Source of the DNA: Conchocele bisecta
Lineage: Eukaryota > Mollusca > Bivalvia > Lucinida > Thyasiridae
Direction of reading: 5' to 3'
Assembly (NCBI GenBank): GCA_029237695.1
Contig: CM055274.1
Coordinates: forward strand, 20,759,505 to 20,823,504
DNA: 64,000 bases
Of the stretch, positions 38,013-46,531 are shown piece after piece. Made by a program: the position numbers and the translations under genes. How positions within the stretch are numbered: position 1 is the stretch's first letter; each line of letters opens with the position of its first letter. The notes under the pieces were generated by a model. That model was given only the letters and a program-made list of their open reading frames with translations, did no database searches and was not told where the DNA came from.

Positions 38013-39457
38013 ATGGTTACCAAAACATTTAGCTTTAACTCTAATGCAAAGTACGCGGTCGGTGGTAAATACACGCAAAAAGACGTTGTTAACCGCCTTG
38101 TACACCCAACCGTAACGGTTAGACAGGACAGTGGCTTTGCCACCAATTTCCCTAACACGTTTGAGAAATATGTAGTTCCAAAGACTACTAGTCAAGATGT
38201 AATACTAAGATGGGATTTTTCCCATATGAACTTCTGGCAGAACTAGCTAAATTTCGCTGTATGGTGCGCAACGGCCGGATGTGGAGTTTCCCATCAAGAC
38301 CATCTGACATCCAAGAATGTCATGCTCCGAAGTGTCTACAACTTTCACGTGTATTACACCATTAGGAGGATTCTCAAAGAACTAGGTATTCCACTACCTC
38401 AAGACGAAGGCTGGGATCCCATTTCCAGCACATACGACCGCAAGGCGTTCGAAAGATTGTGTATCGAATTTGGGGTACCAAAAGACGCGGATTGGAGACA
38501 GAAAGAATATACCCCAACCAACAGTATGGTTATTTCACCTTAAAGGCTTAGTTAGTGGTGGGCATCTTAATAAAGTCCCCGCATATTTCTCAGGGTTGTG
38601 GAGTGCTCGCGGAGCTACCCCACCACCAGTTAGAAAAATAGCATCATGGACTAATTATAATTATAAGTTGAATAAGATGACGTTCGGTGATGAAGTGCTT
38701 GGAGGGCTTTGCTTGTAAAGACGGTTATTGTCATTGGCTACCCACTAAAGTAGCCCACGTGGAATACCTAGACCTGGGTGAGACTCCACAGATGCGAAAT
38801 GCGTGGACCACATTTATGTTAGATAAAAGCACTGGATTTACGCAGGGCGGGGTTATTCGCCTCAACGACTCCATTCGCATATACGTCTGGGCCATCCTTG
38901 CCTCACAGAAGCAAACGCGCAGTGCTATACTGGGCACGGGAACGGCCTTTGACGCACAAAAACAGTTATTGGCACTTGTCGAGGACGCCATATCATCTAA
39001 GGTGGACCTCCAGAAGGCGATCCAGAATTATCAAGACGTTTTGCAGACTGCCCGCACCCCAGTAGACTACGCATTTGGAATAGGTCTTTATATGGCGCCG
39101 AGCAATATGAAACAACGAGACGACCCGGTTGACATTTACAATAATCAGATCGTAGTCGCCACCACCAACCAAAAAATCGGCCAATGGGAACGTAAACACG
39201 GGTATCATCAAACTCCCCCCCCCCCTCCCAAGACGGTCGAGAGCGGAGTCGTAAGTGGAATAAAACACAAAATGGATACACCTCCGTTGAACCCAGTACC
39301 CCCAATTCGCAAATTGGATGCACCATCGAGTTTCCACAATCCAATCATCAACAATGTTGAAACACCAATCGAGATTGGAAGAACAACACATGAGGAGGAG
39401 AAATTAGGGCTCGTCGTTGCCCTCGTGGCGGTCGGATTATTTGTACTTTGGTTTTAG
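38013..39457 (+). pseudogene. Large Polinton membrane-anchored virion-like protein
   Basis: About 480 codons. The N-terminal part (38013-38543) carries DFSHMNFWQN, then a stop at 38244-38246, then AVWCATAGCGVSHQDHL and a YNFHVYYTIRRILKELG block. Two frameshifts follow, near 38530 and 38690. The C-terminal part (to 39457) has RLNDSIRIYVWAILASQKQT, GTGTAFDAQKQLL and FGIGLYMAPSNM, then a proline-rich linker and a terminal membrane helix (LGLVVALVAVGLFVLWF). I recall the central blocks from cnidarian and molluscan Polintons; function is unassigned. A single C-terminal anchor suggests attachment to a membrane during particle assembly. The linker is encoded by CCAAT-n-ATTGG palindromes (39302-39317, 39365-39378). 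Confidence 0.7.
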
Positions 39458-39463
39458 GAACTC

Positions 39464-40726
39464 TCAGGCGGAGAATAGTAGGAGACCGGCGATCGCCACG
39501 ATTAGAGCCCAAGCATTCACGGCGAGCCATGCGGCCGTTTTTGATAATATAGATAACAAGTATGAGACGATACCCCCGATCACCCCAGGCAGTGCGGCGG
39601 CCGCCTTTCCGGCTAATTTAGCCAGGAGACTGGCGAGGGCTTTTAGTTGTTGTTTTATCCACCCCTTGGCTCCACCGGATGGCGCGTGTGGTGGAGTGGG
39701 TGCAGCCGTCGCACCACCAGTGAAAGCTAGAATTATGGTCGATATAGTCATGCCGATAGCCGCGAGGATGCTTGCTATCGTGATGCCCTGCTCTCTGAAC
39801 AGAGTGCGAAGAAGCTCACCGAGTGTCGTGTCCTCATGCAGAACCCTCGAGATTGTTTCGCGGATCCGATTGATTTGGGTGCGGAAAGCGTCACGGCAAG
39901 CCGATGCAGCCTCCAACCGAGCTTCTCTTTCGTCCCGCAACGACCGCAGGCGTTCGGTAATTCGCTCGGTAGATTCTCTATCGCCACCAGCTTCCCCAAG
40001 TTTTATTTCTTCTATCGCGATATGCTCATCCAGCGCCGTTAGTTTGGAGAGGTTAAGGACCAATTCACCCCGGACCTTTTGAAGAGCCTTATCGAGTCAC
40101 CGGAGTTCGCGAAGAGGTAACGGTGGGTCATCGGTAGACAGGTTGAGTATTTCGCTTTCGCTGAACGTGGTCTCCACCGTGTTAATAGCGTCGGTGGCCA
40201 CTCGAGGGACCTCGCTGAGCTCGACAGTTTCTATCGCGGCGGCTGTCTTCGCCATCGTTTCGTCGGTAGACTTGAGGGCCTCTACAGCGCGGGCCGGCAT
40301 AATTTGTTTACCCTTCTTCCAAACTACGAATCCTAGTTCGCTCCTTATGATTTCGCCACCGCCCCGGTTTCCGGCAATGGTGTTTAGGGGTTTTTTGGTA
40401 TTCATGTTGACGATTGGGATCTTTGATGATTTTAGTCGCAACCTACCATTCAGATTCAATTCGAACTTGGAGTAGTCGCGACCGACAGATGGGACCAGAC
40501 CTTTTTCTGCCAAACTGTTGTAATGGTCGTTTACAGCTCCCTCGAGTAATTCCCGACTTAGACCAACGCTACTGGTAGCGCCACCTATTTCCTCCAATTG
40601 TGATTGGATTGGATCTGGAGTCTGTATGGTGGATGTCGTGAGGGAATCCTCGAAGTCATCATCATCATCACCATCGAGGTAATCGTCTCTGCCGATTTCA
40701 TCCATGTCAATATCGTAATCAGCCAT
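39464..40726 (-). pseudogene. Polinton protein, acidic N-terminus and C-terminal multi-pass membrane domain
   Basis: One frame of ~420 codons is interrupted by a single TGA at 40097-40099. The N-terminus is very acidic (DGDDDDDFEDS). The middle is soluble (NGRLRLKSSKIPIVN). After the stop a charged coiled-coil-like region (ERITERLRSLRDEREARLE) precedes TLGELLRTLFREQGITIAS and two to three membrane helices (IGMTISTIILAFTGG, then the last ~40 residues), separated by a Pro/Ala-rich loop. The membrane half is a familiar companion of cnidarian Polintons as I recall, with no known role. The gene is convergent with 38013-39457, with only 6 bp between stop codons, and divergent from the capsid gene. 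Confidence 0.7.
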
Positions 40727-40802
40727 TTTATAATTATTATATAATTATGTATTAAAGACAAAACCATACGGGTTTAATAGAGTTATTTAGTTTCACTAAA
40801 TT

Positions 40803-42079
40803 ATGTCTTCGAGTCAATACGGTCGCAAACTCAATCCATATCGCAGACTGCGGGAGCCCCTTGGGGCGAAAGGCGTGAGACAGAGCGTCGTTATTACGAA
40901 CAACCCATCGACAATAGATCAGAACCAGCAGCTATTAGTCCGCTTCCCCAACCTCGGAGCTAGCGACGTCTTTATGCCGGGTACTGTTCGCCTCGCTTTC
41001 ACTATTTCGCTGACGTCGACGGACGCGGACCGAACCATCGTTCAGAACCTGGGTCGCGCCATCGTTAAGAAGACCATGATAAAGATTTCTGGTAATGAGG
41101 TGATGTCGATCGATGACAGCGACATTTACTATTGCTACCAGGACCTGTGGAAGACGGCACAAGAGTGCGAAAATGCGGTATATTAAGGTATTGACACCAG
41201 CAGAAATAGGAACGTAACCAGACTTAGAATCGGGGCTGGTGACAAGGCAGATAACATCGCGAGCGACAACGCGGTCGTGGCCGCTTACGGCAACCGATTA
41301 TACATCCCGCTCGACTTTGAGTTGTTGGAGAGTCACATGCCCTACTATCAGAGCGCTTTGGCGGACCGCCTCGAATACGAACTAACGTTCAACGACTACG
41401 GCCGAGTTATCATAGCCACTGACGTGGCATCGACGTATACGATAGACAATGTTTCGCTGGAGTACGACATGGTCACGATGCCCGAACTCGCGCGATCAGA
41501 ACCCAGTACGCCGGGCGCGTTGCCATACTTTACGACCGAGTTCTTCGCCATCGCAAGATGAAGAAAGACAAAAGCGACACATTGTGGAATATTAACGTCA
41601 ACGTCCCCGCACGCTCGATGAAAGGCATACTGGTGCTGTTCGAGGAGGGTCGGTTCGAGCTCGGGGATAGAAAAAGCGATAAATTCTATAACCCCAAAAT
41701 CACAAAGGTCGAGGTGACGATCGAGGGAGTTCCCAATCAACTCTACAGCGCGGGTCTTCCCACACACCAGCAGTGGGACGAAGTAAGAAAACATTTTGCT
41801 TCCGGCTCTAAGCATCCCCCGGAGGTTGCCGCGGTTGCCAAAGATCTGCAGCTCTCGGACGTCTCCCTCGCGGATTTTCTGACTACCAAGTACGCTCTAT
41901 GGCTAGACATGCGAGCCAGCGACGACGACCAAATGCACGGTAGTGGACGCCAAGTTGAGAACGCTAGCGAGGGTGTGACGATCCAGATAACCAAAGAGGC
42001 GGATGGAAATGGGCCATTGAACGTGTACTTATATATAATCACAGACGCACAACTCCGATACGTCTCAGCTTTATACTAA
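40803..42079 (+). pseudogene. Major capsid protein, double jelly-roll type
   Basis: About 425 codons, as expected for Polinton capsid proteins. N-terminal block: IDQNQQLLVRFPNLGASDVF, then KKTMIKISGNEVMSIDDSDI. The middle block YIPLDFELLESHMPYYQSAL is typical of the first jelly roll. The C-terminal part has LWNINVNVPARSMKGILVLF, FYNPKITKVEVTIEGVPNQL, the KYALWLDMRASDDDQMHGSG block and a terminal LYLIITDAQLRYVSALY. In the family this protein builds the icosahedral shell. Breaks: a TAA at 41184-41186 and a frameshift near 41540-41560. It is followed directly by the packaging ATPase, the usual partner. Assignment is from conserved blocks, not a structure search. Confidence 0.88.
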
Positions 42080-42629
42080 AAATCAATACCAATTCACGAT
42101 TGGAGATGCCCACTCTGCCATAATATTTGGGCAGACAGGATGTGGAAAAAGGGTTTTCATCCTCGACTTGCTCGAGGGCTCCTACCGCGATGCCTTTCGT
42201 CACATTATGATCATGTGTCCCACTGTGCGGCACAACGATACTTATCAGCGGCGCCCGTGGATATGGACCGACCCTGAGGTATACGTTATTGACCCCGGCG
42301 ACAGGATTCACGATTGGCTGCGTGTCTTCTACCAAATAGTCCAGGGTGAGCCCACCCTATACTTGATTGTCGATTGCTCGGCCAAGGCGGCGATGACTAA
42401 AAAGAAGGAAATGCTCTCCGAGTTCGCATTTTCTGGCCGCCATGCGAGGCAAAGCGTATGGATCTCCACTCAAAAGTACAACGCCGTCCTCAAGGATCTG
42501 CGCGAGCAAACGAAATGGGTCGCCCTCTTCCACTGCAAGGACCGAGACTCATTCGATGAATGTCTTAGAGAGAACGACGTTATACCAACGCGCGAGGAGC
42601 GCCTGGAGGTTCGACAGATGCTTTCGTAA
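42060..42629 (+). pseudogene. A32-like genome-packaging ATPase (FtsK/HerA type)
   Basis: The frame carries a P-loop (IIFGQTGCGKRVF) near 42120, a Walker B-like strand LYLIVDCSAKA, a SVWISTQKYNAVLKDLREQ sensor-like helix and FHCKDRDSFDECL near the C-terminus, the order seen in Polinton ATPases. In the family it powers DNA packaging into the capsid. The Walker A residue after Lys, normally Ser or Thr, is Arg, which should impair nucleotide binding. There is no ATG in frame between the last upstream stop (42018-42020) and 42168, well inside the domain; the most plausible original start is the ACG at 42060-42062, overlapping the capsid stop region. The domain is short but colinear to the C-terminus. 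Confidence 0.85.
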
Positions 42630-42689
42630 ACTAAGCACGCCAAGCTTCTGCTAAAGACTGATCAACCAACTGCTTAAAAAGTTATTAAA

Positions 42690-42905
42690 TAATTGTTAAG
42701 AAAATTAACAAATGCTGAACAATTAATTTTAAGAAAATTAGCAAATGCTGAACAATTAATTTTAAGAAAATTAGCAAATGCTGAGCAATTGCTGAATAAT
42801 GTTTAACAATGTTGAGCAATGTTGAACAATGCTTAACAAATGCTGAGCAATTCCTGAGCAATTTTGAACAATGCTTAACAAATACTGAGCAATTGTTAAG
42901 AATGT
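42690..42905. repeat. AATGCTGAACAATT-type minisatellite
   Basis: Overlapping units of ATGCTGAGCAATT, CAATGTTGAACAATG and TTTTAAGAAAATTAGCAA are tandemly arranged between the ATPase and the next gene. Local composition is far more AT-rich than the flanking genes. Reading frames across it are repeats of the unit and are not convincing genes. Confidence 0.85.
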
Positions 42906-43024
42906 GTTGCTCCGCTGCGAGCTTTGTTGCGAGCATAACGATGATCATAAGTATCTGGTGGTGTGCTAGTCAATATGTTAAAGTTATGAGACTTGTAAGA
43001 ATAGTTAAAAGAAAATTAGCAATA

Positions 43025-43699
43025 ATGAACTGCGACGAACTTCTCGATCAGATAATGGAAGAAACCTCAACTCCGACTGCCGACACGGTATCTTTCCTGA
43101 AAGATAATGAAACCTCAACTCCGAAAGATCAATCGGGTTCAACTCCAATTTCGACTGGGTTGAGTGCAACTCCAATCGCGATTGGGGCCGATTAGAATGA
43201 AAACGTGGCGAGACGCGAGCGGCTGGCTGCGCTGGTTGCTGAGGGACAGTCGGAGCATTATCTCAGTAGGCGTCTCTCAGTTTGTCAGGTGGATAAGATG
43301 TCAGATGCGGAGGTCGATAAAATGTATGCGCGATATGAATCCAAATTAGGTGCGGAGATGACAAAAACTCTCGGATCGGCGGCTATTCATTTGTACGCTA
43401 CCACCGTTAGTATACTTCTCCCTATACCAGACACCGCGGGGTTGATTCGCGATCTAGAGGCTGACCCTTTTATAGGACACACTCTTAGAACATCCTGCTG
43501 CTCAATTTATCACAAGTTTTGAATGTACTTAGCTCAGCTGACAACCGCGTTGACCACGGGAAAACACTGTCAATTTGGACATATATGCCCACTAACTATA
43601 AGCTCAGAAAATGATGACACAAGACACACCTGCGAGAGTGACGGAACAGCAATCCCAGATTGCACCAACTCCAACAGGGTTGGGGTTGAACCCGATTGA
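43025..43699 (+). pseudogene. Small Polinton protein, unknown role, two in-frame stops
   Basis: One frame from ATG 43025 to TGA 43697-43699 is interrupted by TAG (43193-43195) and TGA (43520-43522). The N-terminal part is short and acidic (MNCDELLDQIMEETSTPT) and ends in Pro/Ser/Thr-rich repeats encoded by CCAAT-type palindromes. After the first stop come RERLAALVAEGQSEHYLSRR, SVCQVDKMSDAEVDKMYARY and EMTKTLGSAAIHLYATTVSI. After the second stop MYLAQLTTALTTGKHCQFGH begins the tail. The helical KMSDAEVDKMYARYE region recurs in cnidarian Polintons as I recall; function unknown. The last 89 nt overlap the next gene in another frame. Confidence 0.65.
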
Positions 43700-44171
43700 T
43701 CCTCCAACGGAACCGCAATCCCCGATTGCACGACATAAAAATCCAAAAAGACAGGCAGCTGGGCGAGCAGCGGCTGCCACACGAAAAGCTAAACAATATA
43801 AAATACTCGCCGAGCTTCGAGAGGCCAAACGGTAGTTGCAATCGGAGACAGAGACAGCAAAATACCCGGTGGCAGCTGTTTCTCCCCCAATTTACGAATT
43901 GGAACCGATTGCTCCCAATCCTGATTGGAAATCCAATCTCGATTGGATCCCGTGGGTTGTTGGCGGTGGTCTGTCGGTTGTGGGCACCCTGTATGTGCTT
44001 TACCGTTTCAACAACAGGTACCTCCTATTACACCAATCATCAACAAGGTTGAAATTGGAAAAACAACCCCCAACACTGTTGGATGCGGTTCCGAAAAAAG
44101 TTACGAAACACCAATCGCAATTGGATGCGCCCCATTTAAACATTGGTCGCGATCCCTTTTATATGCAATAA
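43611..44171 (+). pseudogene. Small Polinton protein with basic domain and membrane helix
   Basis: It runs from ATG 43611 to the stop at 44169-44171 with one internal TAG (43833-43835). The N-terminus is Pro/Thr/Gln-rich (TPARVTEQQSQIAPTPTG), encoded by GCAATC-n-GATTGC palindromes. A basic Ala/Lys/Arg-rich helix follows (NPKRQAAGRAAAATRKAKQY), then after the stop a Pro-rich linker and a membrane segment (WIPWVVGGGLSVVGTLYVLY) and a polar tail. The basic segment could bind nucleic acid, in the manner of a packaged core protein; that is inference. Six palindromes lie within 43649-44124, and the tail shares a module with the 39341-39378 region of another gene. Confidence 0.6.
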
Positions 44172-44176
44172 TTATA

Positions 44177-44410
44177 ATGGCTGAATATCATGATAAAATG
44201 CTAGTGAATGCGCTTTATAACGGCGTGGTGATATCGGGTCTCAGTATCGGGTATGCTCAACTATTTAAGATGATCTTAGGAGGGTCCGCTCCCAAATTGG
44301 AATTTACTGTGAAAGACACCTGGCACGTGGCCTTATACATAATGACCGCAGTTGCGACCCGAGATTATCTAATTAAAGCTGGAATTATACCCATTAATAT
44401 ATGGAAATAA
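44177..44410 (+). CDS. Small two-helix membrane protein of Polintons
   Basis: An intact 77-residue frame starting MAEYHDKMLVNALYNGVVIS. There are two hydrophobic segments (about 10-30 and 48-65) separated by a short polar stretch (GGSAPKLEFTVKDTWH), then a conserved-looking AVATRDYLIKAGIIP tail. I recall nearly the same protein from cnidarian Polintons, where it has no assigned role; a holin-like or assembly-membrane role is speculation. It starts 5 nt after the stop of the previous gene and ends 1 nt before the next start, so the small genes are packed with almost no spacers. Confidence 0.75.
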   Translation: MAEYHDKMLVNALYNGVVISGLSIGYAQLFKMILGGSAPKLEFTVKDTWHVALYIMTAVATRDYLIKAGIIPINIWK

Positions 44411-44411
44411 A

Positions 44412-44846
44412 ATGGCTTCGATCGCAGTAATAGTAGGTGGTGCAGTCGTGAGCGCATTGGCGTTCAGCGGTAGCAACTTTATATTCTCTAAACTACAAAA
44501 CTCGGACGCGGATGAGGAGCGCAAGCGTCACGATTTAGATGAAGAACAACTTAAGAGCGCAGACGCAGCATGGTCTAAATAACGAACCGCCCATGTGGAC
44601 TGGGTCAACGAAGAACTTCGCCGTGAGAATCACGCCGCGCAAACTTTCCAGAACGTTGAAGAAGCCAACCGCGAGTACGCGCTGGCATATCCATAGAGAA
44701 GTCTCGCGCCGCTGGATCGCGAGCCCCAACTTTCAGATTTCTATGTACCGTCAGAGGCCCAAAAAGACCGCGAGATCGCGTTCATCGTCTTGGGAATGGG
44801 TGTGGTGGGTCTCGTCGGTTATTATATTCAATCGAGATTGAAATAA
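44412..44846 (+). pseudogene. Small Polinton protein with N- and C-terminal membrane segments
   Basis: One 144-codon frame with stops at 44580-44582 (TAA) and 44694-44696 (TAG). The N-terminus is hydrophobic (MASIAVIVGGAVVSALAFSG). The centre is long, charged and helical (DEERKRHDLDEEQLKSADAA, later HVDWVNEELRRENHAA). After the second stop PQLSDFYVPSEAQKDREIAF leads into a C-terminal helix (FIVLGMGVVGLVGYYI). I recall the family from cnidarian Polintons, function unknown. A TTCAATCGAGATTGAA palindrome (44827-44842) covers the last codons. Confidence 0.7.
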
Positions 44847-44894
44847 GCAATAATTTTTTTAAATTTTTTTTTATAAATATATATATATAGAACG

Positions 44895-45504
44895 ATGTTA
44901 GTTGACGAACTTTATTACGCTATGATCGATGTAGGCTACACTGCCCGTAAACACCGTTTACCTGGTGCAAAGAGTATGATTCGTCTGGCCCGAGATTCTC
45001 TCGAGACGTGGCGCGAGGACGAAAAAGCGGCATCCCTTTTTTGCAAAGCGGATGTAAGATTCCTCCGTGGCGTAATGGTTAGTGTATCGGACTACTGATC
45101 CAAGGGTCGTGGGTTCGAGCCTGACTAGCGACGTGCGTTGTGTCCTTGAGCAAGACACTTTATCCACACTGCTCCAGTTCACCCAGCAGTAAATGGGTAC
45201 CGATAATTCGTAGTTGCTCTGTAAATACGAATTACCGGCTTCTCTCAAAAAATCTCTACCTCCGTTCTTTCTCCCATTCTTGCGAGACGGCATGCAAGGT
45301 CCTAGAGCCAGTGCCGCCGTTAAATATAAGCAAAAAAAAAAAGAGTTCCGGCTCCCGAGCTGTAACCTAACCGGCAGCTGCAGCGAAGCTTCCAACAAAG
45401 GTTTATTATTAACAACGCAGTTACCGGCCGATCTGGCGAGGGCATGTTGGAGATTGTCCGATCTATTAGAATACTTCGCATACGATGGACACTCGCAAAC
45501 TTGA
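44895..45504 (+). pseudogene. Polinton gene upstream of integrase, split by a SINE
   Basis: The 5' part starts MLVDELYYAMIDVGYTARKH and continues GAKSMIRLARDSLETWREDE before coding similarity ends near 45062. A 278-bp SINE (45066-45343) follows. After it an open frame (in a different register) reads NKGLLLTTQLPADLARACWR and LSDLLEYFAYDGHSQT to a stop that overlaps the integrase start. The protein is a small soluble helical one; function unknown. An AT-rich leader at 44850-44890 (TTATAAATATATATATA) may be its promoter. That the two parts are one gene is inferred from position and Polinton gene order. Confidence 0.5.
45066..45343 (+). mobile_element. tRNA-derived SINE inserted in a Polinton gene
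   Basis: The head has an A box (GTGGCGTAATGGTTAGTG) and B box (GGGTTCGAGCC). The body holds the core GTGTCCTTGAGCAAGACACT and CCAGTTCACCCAGCAGTAAA. The tail ends in GCCGTTAAATATAAGC followed by A11. The core resembles a domain shared by several animal SINE families; I cannot name the superfamily. Target-site duplications are not obvious. Confidence 0.85.
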
Positions 45505-46506
45505 TACCAAACTAACGCGCAAGCTAGCAAACACGTACTACAGCCCCCGCGGCTACTGGAAGGGACTCGCGGCCATCAAGAACCTCGCCGCGGCGACCAA
45601 GGTTTCCGAAAACGCTGCCAAGGAATGGCTCAAGAAGCAGGCCATCTGGCAGATTTATTTGCCCGCGCCGCACAATATTCCACGCCCGAAATTCGACGTA
45701 CCGGTGCTAACCAAGTTCACCAAGCAGATCTCCTGTTTCTCCCTCACGATCGCGTCGGTCGCAAAACATACAAGTACGCACTGACAATCGTTGACGTAGC
45801 GAGTCGCTATAAGGGGGCTGAGCCGTTGGCCACTAAAGAGTCTAAGGAGGTGGCCGAAGCTCTTTCCCGAATATATAAGAGGAGTCCTCTCAAATGGCCG
45901 AATCTTCTCCAGGTCGATCCCGGCCGCGAGTTCATGGGCGCGGTCTCTCATCTATTGTCTAAACACACGTTTGTTTCTGTCAGACGCGGCCGCGTCAACA
46001 TCCACCGAGACCAGGGGATCGTGGAGCGGTTCAATCGAACCCTGGCCGAGAGGCTGTTCGGACACCAATATGCCAAAGAACTTGTAGACCCTCATACGCG
46101 ATCGACCGCGTGGGTTGCCAGGCTGCCCGCCGTGGTCTCCGCACTGAACGGAGAGGTGACCAGATTGATCAACAAGAAGCCCGTAGATGCCATCAAGTCT
46201 AAAAGGGTGACGAGCAAGCCCTCTGCCGTCTCGCGCGGGCGACCCGTTGGTTTAGAGGAGCAACGGCTTCCATCGGATGTTGACGTCAGGTACCTCTATC
46301 AACCGGGAGAGCTCGAAGGTGGCAGCCGCCGCGCGACGGATCCCGTGTGGTCTCTCAATGTATATCATCTAGATCGATATATTACCAAACCCGATGAACC
46401 CGTGCTCTACTATTTGACTGATGGTCCATCTCGCGGGTTTGTTGGCGAAGAACTTCTTATGGTACCTTCTGACACCCATCTACCCCCGGATCGTCAGAGT
46501 CTTTAG
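45485..46506 (+). pseudogene. Polinton integrase (retroviral-type, rve), one frameshift
   Basis: Starts MDTRKLDTKLTRKLANTYYS, overlapping the previous gene. The N-terminal zinc/helical region (LAAATKVSENAAKEWLKKQA) leads into the catalytic core. The D,D-E residues are visible as Asp in VHQADLLFLPHD, Asp in LLQVDPGREFMGA and Glu in DQGIVERFNRTLAERLF. The C-terminal part (RYLYQPGELEGGSRRATDP, then a VLYYLTDG segment) is the basic, SH3/chromo-like tail usual in Polinton integrases. A frameshift lies near 45705-45715, between the N-terminal helices and the first Asp; the second half has no start of its own nearby. In the family it inserts the linear element into host DNA. It converges with the polymerase, with 25 bp between stop codons. 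Confidence 0.92.
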
Positions 46507-46531
46507 ATTGATAATTTTTTTCTTAAAATTA

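Noticed and set aside
42809..43024. N-terminal extension of the 43025 gene through the minisatellite
   Set aside because: The extra residues are translated repeat units of different composition; the internal ATG at 43025 gives a more natural start.
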